DNA of 64,000 bases from Ensifer sp. MPMI2T (GCF_004827385.1 NZ_SRXN01000005.1:62001-126000); one strand, 5' to 3'. Positions 10,301-18,608 are shown, counted from the stretch's first letter. A program made the numbers and translations. Notes: generated by a model not told the origin, from the sequence alone.

Positions 10301-10754
10301 GTCGCGAAACGGCTATGCGTCCGGTCATCAGGGCGAGGGGGTCGAGCGCTATCGAAATTGCGCCGAGCTTGGCCAGGTGGCGGCCTGACCCACTTTCCTT
10401 GAGCGTCACGCCGCGCGCCTTCAGCGCAAGCGCGCCATCGCTTGTCATGCGGAGCACCGTGCTTTCGACATCGGCGTTGTAGTTTTCGCCTAGAGCAGCG
10501 TTCAGCGCCGTGCGTGCCCGCGTGTTGAGCGGTCCGTCGACCAGGCCGGTTTCGATGAGCGCGACTAGGGACGCCACGGCAACGAATGCGAGCAGCGAGC
10601 AGCACAGTATGATCTTGCCGAGAAAACGCAGGGCGCCCCCTGGCCGAGGTGCGTGCACGATGACCGGATCGTGGGCTTGCGCCGAAGGCAGCTCGTGCAG
10701 TGCGATGATGTCTTCCTTGCGAAAGCAAACCCTTTCGCCGCGGATATCGGTCAT
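7371..10754 (-). CDS. Giant AsmA/YhdP-like envelope protein
   Basis: A 1127-residue protein with one N-terminal membrane anchor (around residues 42-67, IILCCSLLAFVAVASLVALIETG), followed by a long periplasmic region of repeating beta-rich sequence. The C-terminus carries the AsmA-2/DUF3971-type signature: GLLGITFKLTGQF, then NPLSIIAPGVFRNIF. The YhdP/TamB/AsmA group is associated with phospholipid transport between inner and outer membranes. That role for this protein is inference from the family. It is a single-gene unit convergent with tyrS. Confidence 0.85.
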   Translation of the reverse strand: MTDIRGERVCFRKEDIIALHELPSAQAHDPVIVHAPRPGGALRFLGKIILCCSLLAFVAVASLVALIETGLVDGPLNTRARTALNAALGENYNADVESTVLRMTSDGALALKARGVTLKESGSGRHLAKLGAISIALDPLALMTGRIAVSRLEAEEGELDTGLLPHGEPIDLTTIRIADVGDALEKLFAQADRMSRLTAGRATQTVLLSDFSLSVTGSRGRVVPVEVKTLEFTHDPNSSMRVDGIVAIDGIEAQLTAKALGENGRIGGFEGTVSALPLAPFLYHGKSGSEQAFGVEAAADVSLKATRAADGQKPALEVGVRTSQGSFHAGGLVSALNPSELNVSYDFDRASVEILPSIVKIGRSSFPFTGALIDLDKVAEASQKGFAVDLLLKDASTDPEDMQERPLAFDAKASGRFEAGSHRLIFDQLAISSPLGSMAGSLSVAFGKTSPQISFVALSEQMHSTAVKQLWPWWVAKGARRWAIGNLFGGTVTDARIEISIAEGRIANNQGDLRLNEDELNISFAIDDTRINIAGEIPPLRDTSGRFKLSGERMVVDVEQGAAYFPSGRSVALNGGDFIIPDVYAKPLMAEMKIEVGGQADAIAELVAYKPIRALQKTPFVPEDFTGPMTALVGARFGLISDQKPPSPLWQAEMQLQDVTINKPISGRSIANLAGTMRIDNAQAVLDADALIDGSKMRIALTEPVDSKANVKRTREISGTLDDAARRKIAPALSGIVNGPIGVDVSMAEDGSQSVKADLGKASLSLPWIGWSKGAGIPAKAQFTIKATEGVTEIGDFDIVGDGFGAAGRLRVDDAGLASAELNGVRLANGDDFAVTIDRSKGGYSVGLTGAADIRPALARAKAGSGSDDSGNITVNARLDRVTGFNGEALSNVRFLYSARGQQIDDIDLSAVTGSGQAVVAKMAKSGADNILELTTGDAGSLARFADIYRNMRGGLMNLRLRDRGARSWRGAVDVRKFSLVGEQRLQSMVSTPAGQDGRSLNQAVRRDIDVSTAQFDRGFAQLFLDQGTIRVESGILRGVDVGATFQGTVRDSRDRMDMTGTFMPAYGLNRLFGELPLIGVLLGNGRDRGLLGITFKLTGQFTQPQLTINPLSIIAPGVFRNIFEFQ

Positions 10755-11074
10755 CGGTGCCGGCGCCCTCCACCTAAGTGCGGCATTGCATATTTCCCTG
10801 TGAGGCCAGTCGCCGCGCGCGAGGGCCGGACCTTTTGTTCACCCATGTAGATCACAATTTGTCGAGCCACGTCACCACGCGTGCCCACCGATGCTGTGGA
10901 AAGGCTCGCTATCGCCCCGGTTTTGCACGACGAAACGCCGACCAGACTCTCAGCCCCAGAGGCCGTCCGCAACCTGTCAAATCTATCACAAATGCGCTGG
11001 ACGGCCGTCGTCGATTTTCGATATGCCCTTAGCTGCCGAATGTCTGCAAAACTTGGCGTAAGAAAGGTTAAATC
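10755..11074. other. 320-bp intergenic region, divergent promoters expected
   Basis: This gap separates the YhdP-like gene (minus) from the bcp peroxiredoxin (plus). I see no convincing small reading frame, RNA structure or repeat. It must hold the promoters of both flanking units. No operator could be assigned. Confidence 0.4.
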
Positions 11075-11542
11075 ATGGCACGATTGGGACCAGGTGATGT
11101 CGCCCCGGATTTTGAGCTTACTCGCGACGGTGGCGGTTCGATCTCGCTCTCTGCCCTTCGCGGCAGGCCGGTGGTGCTCTTTTTCTACCCCAAGGACGAT
11201 ACCAAGGCCTGCACTGAGGAAGCGATCTCCTTCTCGGGCCTTGCTGCCGAATTTGAAGCCGCCGGCGTTGCTCTGATCGGTCTCTCGCCCGATTCGGTCA
11301 AGCAACACGACCGTTTCGCCAAGAAGCACAACCTGACCGTCGCTCTGGCGGCGGACGAAGAAAAGAACGTCGTCAATGCCTATGGCGTCTGGGTGGAGAA
11401 GAGCCTGTACGGGCGCAAATACATGGGCGTCGAACGCACGACGTTCCTGATAAACCCAGACGGGACCATCAACCGGGTTTGGGAAAAGGTCAGGGTTGCA
11501 GGCCATGCGAGCGACGTTCTGGCGGCCGCAAAGACGCTTTGA
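11075..11542 (+). CDS. bcp: Bcp-type peroxiredoxin with a single cysteine
   Basis: A 155-residue thiol peroxidase of the Bcp/PrxQ family that reduces hydrogen and organic peroxides. The fold markers FFYPKDDTKACTEEA and LIGLSPDS are present, with the peroxidatic cysteine near residue 47. It is the only cysteine in the protein. The second cysteine five residues on, present in many Bcp proteins, is isoleucine here, so the enzyme should work by a 1-Cys mechanism with an external thiol. The motif reads TKAC rather than the common TPGC. The DUF455 gene follows after 16 bp, suggesting co-transcription. Confidence 0.93.
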   Translation: MARLGPGDVAPDFELTRDGGGSISLSALRGRPVVLFFYPKDDTKACTEEAISFSGLAAEFEAAGVALIGLSPDSVKQHDRFAKKHNLTVALAADEEKNVVNAYGVWVEKSLYGRKYMGVERTTFLINPDGTINRVWEKVRVAGHASDVLAAAKTL

Positions 11543-11558
11543 ACCGAAAGGGCGAGAG

Positions 11559-12386
11559 ATGACTGACCTTCCGCAGTTCCACAGTTTGCGGGGCGCTGCC
11601 GTCGAGGCGATTCGTTCGCCGGACCTCCATCAAAAGACCGCGCTCGCGCAGGAGGCGGCACGACGGTGGCAGGGAAGAAAGCTGTCGCTGCGCTCCCCGC
11701 TGGATCGTCCGGTTCCTGAGCGGCCGGGACGTCCGGCGAAGCCCGTGCTCACACCGCCGACCCAGGTCAAGCGGCGTTCATTGGGTTCATTGAAGGGGCG
11801 CATCGCCCTCCTCCATGCGATCGCCCATATCGAATTGAACGCCGTCGATCTGGCGCTCGATATCGTCGCCCGTTTTGCCTCGGAACCGGTGCCCAGTTCT
11901 TTCTTCGACGGATGGATGCAGGTCGCCTTCGAGGAGGCGAAACACTTTCGGATGGTCCGGCAAAGGCTGAACGACCTTGGCGCGGACTATGGCGATTTGC
12001 CCGCGCATGACGGGCTGTGGCAGGCGGCGCACGACACACGGAACGACTTGACTGCGCGCCTTGCCGTCGTGCCGCTTATACTCGAAGCCCGCGGTCTTGA
12101 CGTCACGCCGGCCCTGCAGGCGAAAATGCGCGAAACCGGCGATCACGGGAGTGCCGCCGTTCTCGATGTGATCTACGAGGACGAAAAGGGCCACGTCGCC
12201 GTCGGCGCAAAATGGTTTCGCTTCCTTTGCGCCCGGCAAAAGAAGGATCCGGCCGCAACCTTTCAGGCTCTCGTGCGGGCGAATTTTCGCGGGCCCTTGA
12301 AGGCTCCGTTCAATGACATTGCGCGTGCCGAAGCCGGCTTGACGCCGTCCTTCTACCGCTCGATGACGGCGTCGACCAACATCTGA
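11559..12386 (+). CDS. DUF455 ferritin-like diiron protein
   Basis: A 275-residue protein of the DUF455 family, whose ferritin-like helical core resembles diiron oxygenases such as MiaE. Candidate metal ligands are in order: Glu in HAIAHIELNAVDLALD, ExxH in FEEAKHF, Glu in LILEARGLD, and ExxH in YEDEKGHV. This is the complete two-iron pattern. The start at 11559 (MTDLPQFHS) is preferred because upstream in-frame starts lie inside bcp. Its activity is unknown. The tight pairing with a peroxiredoxin suggests a role in peroxide or iron handling, which is inference. Confidence 0.85.
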   Translation: MTDLPQFHSLRGAAVEAIRSPDLHQKTALAQEAARRWQGRKLSLRSPLDRPVPERPGRPAKPVLTPPTQVKRRSLGSLKGRIALLHAIAHIELNAVDLALDIVARFASEPVPSSFFDGWMQVAFEEAKHFRMVRQRLNDLGADYGDLPAHDGLWQAAHDTRNDLTARLAVVPLILEARGLDVTPALQAKMRETGDHGSAAVLDVIYEDEKGHVAVGAKWFRFLCARQKKDPAATFQALVRANFRGPLKAPFNDIARAEAGLTPSFYRSMTASTNI

Positions 12387-12478
12387 TATCGATCCTCGTT
12401 CAATGGTTTGTTAACCCTAATAAAGTGTAATTCACCCCCGGGGCAACGCGAGCTAGTTCGCATCCGGCTGGGGGTGAT

Positions 12479-13807
12479 GTGGTGTCTGTTCGTTCGGGAA
12501 ACGGCGCCTTTCGTAAGCGCAGGCAAAGCCACGTGCTTATCCTGGCGAGCGGTGACAAGGTGCGGCACATGACCGTTCGCCCGTGGATGGCGGCGCTTGT
12601 TACGTCCGTCGTCGGGGTCTTTAGCATCGGCTACCTGGCGGCCACGACCTATCTGGTTCTGAGAGACGACCTGATCGGCGGAACGATCGCACGCCAGGCT
12701 CGTATGCAGCACGAGTACGAAGACCGAATCACCGCGCTTAGAGCACAAGTAGACCGGGTGACGAGCCGGCAATTGCTGGACCAGCAGGTCGTCGAGGAGA
12801 AGGTCGGGAAACTCCTGCAGCAGCAGTCGGCGTTATGGTCGCGCAGCGACAAGCTCGGTGCCTTGGCGGCAAGTGCCGATACGCCCGAAGACCTCGGTGC
12901 GGAGGCATCTCCTGTGGTTGACCCCCTCGCTTTCGAGAAGCCTGCGGATGCTAGTGGCGGGGTGAAGGCAATTGAAGAAATCATGGGTCTGAATGGGGAC
13001 ACTGATGCGACGCCGACGCGCCTCGGCGCCCTCGCCTACGCACCTGCCCGGCCCGAAAGTGGCGAAAAGGAAACCGTCTCGGATCGAGCTGACCGAATCT
13101 TTTCGAAGGTCACGCTTTCGCTCAAGGATGTCGAACGCGATCAGATGGCGCGCATGGAGCATCTGACGAGCAGCGCGACCCGGGCAGCCGAAGCGATCAG
13201 GACGATCGTCGAACGGACCGGTGTCACGCTGTCGGCCGGCACGAAGGAGGCTTCTGCGAGCGGGGCCGATGGAAACGCGATTGGCGGGCCGTTCGTCGAA
13301 CCGCAAGATGAGGACCCGTTCGGAAAATCGCTTGCTGCACTCGATAGTGCGCTTCTGGAGCTGGAGGAAACCCGCGATGCCGCCCGTAAGCTGCCGCTCC
13401 AAAGTCCTGTGCCCCCCAGCGACGTCACCAGCAATTTCGGCAATCGACTGGATCCGTTTCTTGGGAGACTGGCGCTCCACGCGGGTATCGATTTTCGGGC
13501 ACCGATCGGAACGCGGATACGCTCTGCTGCCGCGGGAACCGTCACGACGGCCGGGCCGACAGGCGGGTACGGCAAAATGGTCGAGATTGATCATGGCAAC
13601 GGCGTTGTAACCCGTTATGCCCACCTGTCGGTCATTCTCGTTAATGTAGGCGACCATGTGCGAGCAGGTGACGTCATCGCCAAGTCTGGAAGCACGGGGC
13701 GGTCGACGGGTCCGCACCTGCACTACGAAGTTCGCTTGAACGGTCACGCCGTTGATCCAGTGCTTTTTCTTCGTGCCGGCACGAAGCTCGCAGGCTTGAT
13801 GAACTGA
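12479..13807 (+). CDS. Membrane-anchored M23 (LytM) peptidoglycan peptidase
   Basis: A 442-residue protein. One N-terminal transmembrane segment (about residues 34-58, WMAALVTSVVGVFSIGYLAATTYLVL) precedes a likely coiled coil (about 70-110), a variable linker and a C-terminal LytM domain. The zinc ligands are visible: HAGIDF (H and D) and HLHYEV (HxH). M23 enzymes cut peptide cross-links or activate amidases at division sites. A GTG start is used; the preceding RxHMTVRPW-type cytoplasmic tail is typical of alphaproteobacterial members, so I did not trim to the internal ATG at 12569. Confidence 0.9.
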   Translation: MVSVRSGNGAFRKRRQSHVLILASGDKVRHMTVRPWMAALVTSVVGVFSIGYLAATTYLVLRDDLIGGTIARQARMQHEYEDRITALRAQVDRVTSRQLLDQQVVEEKVGKLLQQQSALWSRSDKLGALAASADTPEDLGAEASPVVDPLAFEKPADASGGVKAIEEIMGLNGDTDATPTRLGALAYAPARPESGEKETVSDRADRIFSKVTLSLKDVERDQMARMEHLTSSATRAAEAIRTIVERTGVTLSAGTKEASASGADGNAIGGPFVEPQDEDPFGKSLAALDSALLELEETRDAARKLPLQSPVPPSDVTSNFGNRLDPFLGRLALHAGIDFRAPIGTRIRSAAAGTVTTAGPTGGYGKMVEIDHGNGVVTRYAHLSVILVNVGDHVRAGDVIAKSGSTGRSTGPHLHYEVRLNGHAVDPVLFLRAGTKLAGLMN

Positions 13808-13910
13808 CGTTTACGGGCGTCAGCATTGTCTCCCTCCGCTTGACAAGAAATGGGAAGATTCGCAGCCGTTTACCTTTCACCGCTTCAACGTGCTGGATTT
13901 CTTGACTTTC

Positions 13911-13927
13911 GGCGCCTTTCGGCTTAA
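13911..13927 (+). promoter_or_regulatory. Possible sigma-70 promoter of the helicase gene
   Basis: CTTGACT at 13911-13917 resembles the rhizobial -35 consensus CTTGAC, with a weak -10-like TTAAGA about 16 bases further on. This would start transcription roughly 70 bases before the helicase TTG. It is a pattern match only. Confidence 0.3.
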
Positions 13928-13929
13928 GA

Positions 13930-13949
13930 GCGCCGCCACGTGGTGGCGC
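13930..13949. terminator. Palindrome between M23 peptidase and helicase
   Basis: A 20-base near-perfect palindrome (18 of 20 positions symmetric) centred on CCACGTGG is followed by ATTTTCC. It may terminate the M23 transcript or form part of the helicase leader. Confidence 0.35.
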
Positions 13950-14004
13950 ATTTTCCATCGATCGATCAGAGTTCTATTGAACCGGAACGGAAACAGTTTC
14001 CCCT

Positions 14005-15513
14005 TTGACCAATTTTGCTGACCTTGGCCTGAGCCAAAAAGTTCTCTCCGCCGTTACCGATGCGGGCTACGCAACTCCTACACCGATCCAGGCCGGGGCC
14101 ATCCCTCCGGCGCTGCAGCGCCGCGATATCCTGGGTATTGCACAGACCGGAACCGGCAAAACGGCGTCCTTCGTTCTGCCGATGCTGACACTGCTGGAAA
14201 AGGGTCGTGCCCGCGCCCGCATGCCGCGCACGCTGATCCTAGAGCCGACGCGTGAGCTTGCCGCCCAGGTCGCGGAGAACTTTGACAAGTACGGCAAGAA
14301 CCACAAGCTCAACATCGCGCTTTTGATCGGCGGTGTTTCTTTTGAGGAACAGGACCGCAAGCTTGAGCGCGGAGCCGATGTACTGATCTGCACCCCCGGC
14401 CGCCTGCTCGACCATTTCGAGCGCGGCAAGCTGCTGATGACGGGCGTCGAGATCTTCGTGATCGACGAAGCCGATCGTATGCTTGACATGGGCTTCATCC
14501 CGGACATCGAACGGATCGCAAAGCTCATCCCCTTCACGCGTCAGACGCTGTTCTTCTCGGCCACGATGCCGCCGGAAATCCAGAAGCTTGCCGACCGCTT
14601 CCTGCAGAATCCGGAGCGTGTGGAAGTGGCTCGTCCCTCCTCTACGGCGAACACTGTGACGCAGCGGTTCGTTGCCTCGCACGCCAAGGACTATGAAAAA
14701 CGCGCCGTCCTGCGCGATCTAATCCGGTCCCAGGACGAATTGAAGAACGCAATCATCTTCTGCAACCGCAAGAAGGATGTTGCCGATCTCTTCCGTTCGC
14801 TCGACCGCCACGGCTTCTCCGTCGGCGCGCTACATGGCGACATGGATCAGCGTTCGCGCATGACCATGCTCGCCAATTTCAAGGACGGCAATATCAAGCT
14901 GCTCGTCGCTTCGGATGTTGCCGCGCGCGGGCTGGATATTCCGGACGTCAGCCATGTCTTCAATTTCGACGTCCCGATTCACGCGGAAGATTATGTTCAC
15001 CGCATTGGCCGCACCGGCCGTGCAGGCCGTTCCGGTGCTTCTTTCACGCTCGTTACGAAACGCGACACAAAATTCTCCGATGCTATCGAGAAGCTGATCG
15101 GCCAGAAGGTCGAGTGGCTGAACGGCGATCTTTCCGACCTTCCGGAACCCATGGAAAGCCACGACACTGGCCGCAAGGATCGTGGTCGCGATCGCCACAA
15201 GGACCGCAAAAAAGATGTGGAACGCTCCGGCAGGGGACGCTCCGACCATAGATCTGATACCGCCTATGCCGATAGTGCGGCTGAACTCGAACCAGTCGCG
15301 GAAAGGGCGGAAGCGGTGAAACCGGAACGCAATGCAGACAATGGGCGCGGAAATGCTGGCCGCAACGATCGGCCGGGCCGGGCGCAGAATGCGGCCAACG
15401 ACGACAACCGCGACCGCCGGAACCGGCATCGTCGTGATCATGACGACGGTCCGACGCCGGTCGGTTTTGGCGATGAGATTCCGGCCTTCATGTTGATTGC
15501 CGGCAAGGCCTGA
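14005..15513 (+). CDS. DEAD-box RNA helicase, RhlE-like, TTG start
   Basis: A 502-residue ATP-dependent RNA helicase. The motifs are in order: Q-motif (PTPIQAGAIP), AQTGTGKT, PTRELAAQ, DEAD (VIDEADRMLDMG), SATMP, and HRIGRTGRAGR. The tail after about residue 375 is hydrophilic, rich in R, D, N and G, as in RhlE proteins that bind structured RNA. The reading frame is closed by TGA at 13978-13980 and has no ATG or GTG before TTG at 14005. The family's normal start FxxLGLS follows directly, so TTG initiation is well supported. Relatives act in ribosome assembly, RNA decay and cold adaptation. Confidence 0.93.
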   Translation: MTNFADLGLSQKVLSAVTDAGYATPTPIQAGAIPPALQRRDILGIAQTGTGKTASFVLPMLTLLEKGRARARMPRTLILEPTRELAAQVAENFDKYGKNHKLNIALLIGGVSFEEQDRKLERGADVLICTPGRLLDHFERGKLLMTGVEIFVIDEADRMLDMGFIPDIERIAKLIPFTRQTLFFSATMPPEIQKLADRFLQNPERVEVARPSSTANTVTQRFVASHAKDYEKRAVLRDLIRSQDELKNAIIFCNRKKDVADLFRSLDRHGFSVGALHGDMDQRSRMTMLANFKDGNIKLLVASDVAARGLDIPDVSHVFNFDVPIHAEDYVHRIGRTGRAGRSGASFTLVTKRDTKFSDAIEKLIGQKVEWLNGDLSDLPEPMESHDTGRKDRGRDRHKDRKKDVERSGRGRSDHRSDTAYADSAAELEPVAERAEAVKPERNADNGRGNAGRNDRPGRAQNAANDDNRDRRNRHRRDHDDGPTPVGFGDEIPAFMLIAGKA

Positions 15514-15524
15514 TTTTCGGCCCG

Positions 15525-15932
15525 ATGGCTCTTCCCGGCGTCGATTTCCCCGGTGTTGGTTGCGGTCTCGCGATCATGCGCGACGGCAAGATCCTGCTTT
15601 GTCGCCGCCTCAAGGCGCCGGAGGCAGGTCACTGGAACATCGTCGGGGGCAAGGTCGACCATATGGAGCGCGCCGAGAATGCGGCGCGCCGGGAGGCGGA
15701 AGAGGAAAGCGGCCTTTCCATTCATTCGACCCGCTTTCTTTGCATCAGCGAGCAGGTGATCGAAGCCGACCAGCAGCACTGGATCTCGCTCATCTACGTG
15801 ACGGAAGATTTTTCAGGCGAGCCGCGCCTTACCGAGCCCGACAAGCTCTCCGACATCGGCTGGTTCGACCTCTCCGCCCTGCCGCAGCCGCTGTCGCGGT
15901 TCGCCGCCGATGCCGTTCGGGCTCTCGGCTAG
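15525..15932 (+). CDS. Nudix hydrolase
   Basis: A 135-residue protein with a full Nudix box, G-x5-E-x7-REUxEExGU, seen as GKVDHMERAENAARREAEEE followed by SGL (about residues 46-68). Nudix enzymes hydrolyse nucleoside diphosphates linked to another group, often as housecleaning of damaged nucleotides; the substrate here is not predictable. It starts 12 bp after the helicase stop and may be co-transcribed with it. Confidence 0.9.
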   Translation: MALPGVDFPGVGCGLAIMRDGKILLCRRLKAPEAGHWNIVGGKVDHMERAENAARREAEEESGLSIHSTRFLCISEQVIEADQQHWISLIYVTEDFSGEPRLTEPDKLSDIGWFDLSALPQPLSRFAADAVRALG

Positions 15933-15964
15933 GCTACTGGCCTCGTCGGTTCGGCTGCACCACC

Positions 15965-16282
15965 CTATTTTCTTGTCCTGAGCGCCGCCGCGTAGGCAAT
16001 CCTCACCCAGCGGGCCATCTCGTCCGGATCGTCGAGGGCCGGATCAGGAATGCTCCAATAGGGCATCTTCACCAGCTTGCCTTTGCCGTCGTACGCCCAT
16101 TGGCGGCAGCCCGCCTCCTCGTATTCCGGTGCCGATTCGGCATCCCCTTTGAGAAGGATTTCGCCGTCGACCTCGAGCGCGAAAATGACACCTTCGAAAT
16201 AGATGCCTTTGCCACCGAACATGCGCCGGATCGTCACCGGTCCCAGCGTTTCGAACATCTCCTCGATCGCGGCATTGTCCAT
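15965..16282 (-). CDS. TfoX N-terminal-domain protein
   Basis: A 105-residue protein made only of the TfoX/Sxy N-terminal domain: FETLGPVTIRRMFGGKGIYFEGVIFALEVDGEILLKGD. In gamma-proteobacteria TfoX activates competence genes, but stand-alone domains like this are common and of unknown function. It is the last gene of the seven-gene minus-strand operon, starting 3 bp after the molybdopterin/MobA fusion. That spacing makes a shared transcript very likely. Confidence 0.85.
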   Translation of the reverse strand: MDNAAIEEMFETLGPVTIRRMFGGKGIYFEGVIFALEVDGEILLKGDAESAPEYEEAGCRQWAYDGKGKLVKMPYWSIPDPALDDPDEMARWVRIAYAAALRTRK

Positions 16283-16285
16283 TCT

Positions 16286-17902
16286 TCACTCCTTCAATAC
16301 GCCGCCTGCGGCGATGATCGCTTCCGGGGTGTCGAGATCGAGGCGCGCCGCTTCGCCGAGCTCGACGTCGATGACCGGGAGCCCGCACCGCTCGACGATA
16401 TGTCGTGCTCCGACATCGCCGACGAGCTGCCTGACCGCGGCGAAGGTCTCTTTCGGCAGAATGACCGGATTGCCGCGCTGGCCTTCCGAGACGGCGCGCA
16501 CGACCGCTTGGCGGCCCTCGTTGTCGAAGACTTCGATCATCTTGCGCAGATGATCGGCGGTAATGCCTGGCATGTCGGCCAGCATCACCAGGACGCCGCC
16601 CGCCTCCGCTTCGAGTGCGGTCACGCCAGCCACCAGCGAAGAGCCCATGTCGGCCGCGTAGTCCGGATTCGAGACAAACTCCACAGGCAGGTCGGCAAGC
16701 GCGGCGCGAATATCCGCTTCGCGGTATCCGGTTACCACGACTACCTTCCCGGCATCGACGGCGAGTGCCGTTTCGACCGAGCGCCGGACCAGCGGAACGC
16801 CGTCGAACTCGGCTAGGAGCTTGTGGCCGCCGCTTGCACCCATCCTGCTTGCCCGACCCGCAGCCAGGACGACGATCCGTGCCGGACCTCGCGGTGGACT
16901 GACACTTTGCTCCCGCGGTTGCGGCCGCGTCGGGATCTCGTTTAGCAGGCCGCCGACACCGAGGCCGGTTATATCCTCGGAATTCGGCCATTCGCCTGCC
17001 AGCAGGCGTTCGAGTATCCAGTCGAACCCGTTCTCCCTGGGGCTGCGTGCGCAACCCGGCGCCCCGACGACAGGAAGTTCCGCAATTCGACCCAGGACCA
17101 GAAGATTGCCTGGATCGACCGGCATTCCGACCTGTTCGACGACTCCTCCGACGCGCCGGATTGCCGCCGGGATCACGTCGTCCGGATCGGCGACTGCCGA
17201 AGCGCCGAAGATGATGATCAGGTCATGGGCCGGCTTAAGATCGGTGATGGCAGCGGCTACGGCGTCTTCTGAATGCGCCACGCGACGTTCGGTGACGAGA
17301 TGACTTCCGGAGCGCAAGAGCCGGTCAGCGAGAACCGTATGTGTCTTGTCCATGACTTGTCGCTTAAGCGATGGCAACTCGGTTGCGATCAGCGCCGCGC
17401 GGTGCGGCACGAAGGGCTTTACCTCGAAGGCTGCCTCTGCCCGCAACATGTTCTCCGCCTGCTCGACGAACCGCTCCGGTACCGCCAGCGGAATGATCTT
17501 GATCGTCGCCACCATCTCGCCCGTTGCGACCGCCGTGTGATCGGCGAGGCAGGCGAGCGTGATCGCCGGATCGATCCGGTTTACCCGGTCGACGGCTGCG
17601 CGGTTTGCGACGAAAAGACCAGAGACGGTGGCGTGGACGTTCACTCGGCCGGTCGCTGCTTGAGAAAAGCGCAGGTGGTCGGGAGCGATCGCCGCGGCGA
17701 TGCGTGCCGCCGCCTCGTTTTCGAGCAGATCATCCGCATCGAGCCGCGCGACGATAACCTCCTCCACACCGGCTTCGGCAAGCGTCGCGATGTCCGGTCG
17801 GCTCAGCCGGTGGCCTTTCGGCAACCGCTGTGCTCCGGTTTTCATTGCATGCGCAAGGATAGCGCCCTCGGCGTCGGCGAGCCGTACGGGACCGAACTTC
17901 AT
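16286..17902 (-). CDS. Molybdopterin-binding / MobA-like NTP-transferase fusion
   Basis: A 538-residue two-domain protein. The N-terminal ~330 residues resemble a molybdopterin-binding domain of the MoeA/MoaB type (LIIIFGASAVADPDDVIPAAIRRVGG). The C-terminal ~200 residues are a MobA/MocA-like nucleotidyltransferase with the nucleotide loop VVLAAGRASRMG, a metal site LADMPGIT and GQRGNPVILP. MocA-type enzymes attach CMP to molybdopterin, the form used by xanthine-dehydrogenase-family and CO-dehydrogenase-like enzymes. It overlaps the preceding XdhC gene by 4 bp (ATGA), which fits the rest of this operon. Confidence 0.88.
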   Translation of the reverse strand: MKFGPVRLADAEGAILAHAMKTGAQRLPKGHRLSRPDIATLAEAGVEEVIVARLDADDLLENEAAARIAAAIAPDHLRFSQAATGRVNVHATVSGLFVANRAAVDRVNRIDPAITLACLADHTAVATGEMVATIKIIPLAVPERFVEQAENMLRAEAAFEVKPFVPHRAALIATELPSLKRQVMDKTHTVLADRLLRSGSHLVTERRVAHSEDAVAAAITDLKPAHDLIIIFGASAVADPDDVIPAAIRRVGGVVEQVGMPVDPGNLLVLGRIAELPVVGAPGCARSPRENGFDWILERLLAGEWPNSEDITGLGVGGLLNEIPTRPQPREQSVSPPRGPARIVVLAAGRASRMGASGGHKLLAEFDGVPLVRRSVETALAVDAGKVVVVTGYREADIRAALADLPVEFVSNPDYAADMGSSLVAGVTALEAEAGGVLVMLADMPGITADHLRKMIEVFDNEGRQAVVRAVSEGQRGNPVILPKETFAAVRQLVGDVGARHIVERCGLPVIDVELGEAARLDLDTPEAIIAAGGVLKE

Positions 17903-18606
17903 CCTGCACCTCCCACCCGGCCCGTCGGATCACGGCGGCGCAAGGCTTCGATGATTTCGGCCAGGATGGCGACGGCGATTTCGGCGGGGCTCGCCGCGCC
18001 GATATTGAGGCCGATCGGGGCTTTGATCCGGCCAATGGCCTCCCCTGGCACGCCTGCTTGTCTCAATCTTTCGACACGAGCCGCATGCGTCTTGCGGCTG
18101 CCGAGCGCGCCCACATAGAAGCATCCCGCTTCCAGCGCTGTCCGGATCGGATAATCGTCGATCTTCGGATCATGCGTGAGCGCGGCGAGTGCCGTGTAGC
18201 GGTCAAGCGGCCTTGAGGGCAGAATGTCCTCCGGCCATTCAGCGAGGAGTTCGATAGCGACGAACCGCTCCGCTGTCGCGAACGCCGTGCGCGGATCTAT
18301 AATCGTCATGTCGAATCCGGCGACCGCTGCTAACTGGGCAAGCGCTTGGGAGATGTGAACGGCACCGATCGCAACGATGCGCGGTGGCGGCAGATGGACA
18401 TTGACGAAAAGCGATCGTCCTTCCACCGCCGCAACGCCGGCGCGTCCTGAACGCAGCGCTTCGACGATCAGGCTCTCCCATTCCGGTGGAAAGCTCGCGC
18501 CCTCGAGAAAGACCTGGCTGGCGCCGTCCGAAAGATCGGTAACGACCACAGCCGCCCGTCGCGCGGCACGCGCCGCATTGATTGCCTGAAGGGTGGAGCG
18601 TTCCAT
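17899..18606 (-). CDS. XdhC/CoxI family protein, larger subunit
   Basis: A 235-residue protein with the XdhC C-terminal Rossmann domain: VAIGAVHISQALAQLAAVAGF, then DPRTAFA, and the signature GALGSRKTHAARVERL with IGLNIGAASPAEIAVAILAEI. XdhC binds molybdenum cofactor and helps insert its sulfurated form into molybdenum hydroxylases. The partner domain is encoded separately just upstream, with 2 bp between the genes. The start codon 18606 is supported by that spacing. Confidence 0.9.
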   Translation of the reverse strand: MERSTLQAINAARAARRAAVVVTDLSDGASQVFLEGASFPPEWESLIVEALRSGRAGVAAVEGRSLFVNVHLPPPRIVAIGAVHISQALAQLAAVAGFDMTIIDPRTAFATAERFVAIELLAEWPEDILPSRPLDRYTALAALTHDPKIDDYPIRTALEAGCFYVGALGSRKTHAARVERLRQAGVPGEAIGRIKAPIGLNIGAASPAEIAVAILAEIIEALRRRDPTGRVGGAG

Positions 18607-18608
18607 CG

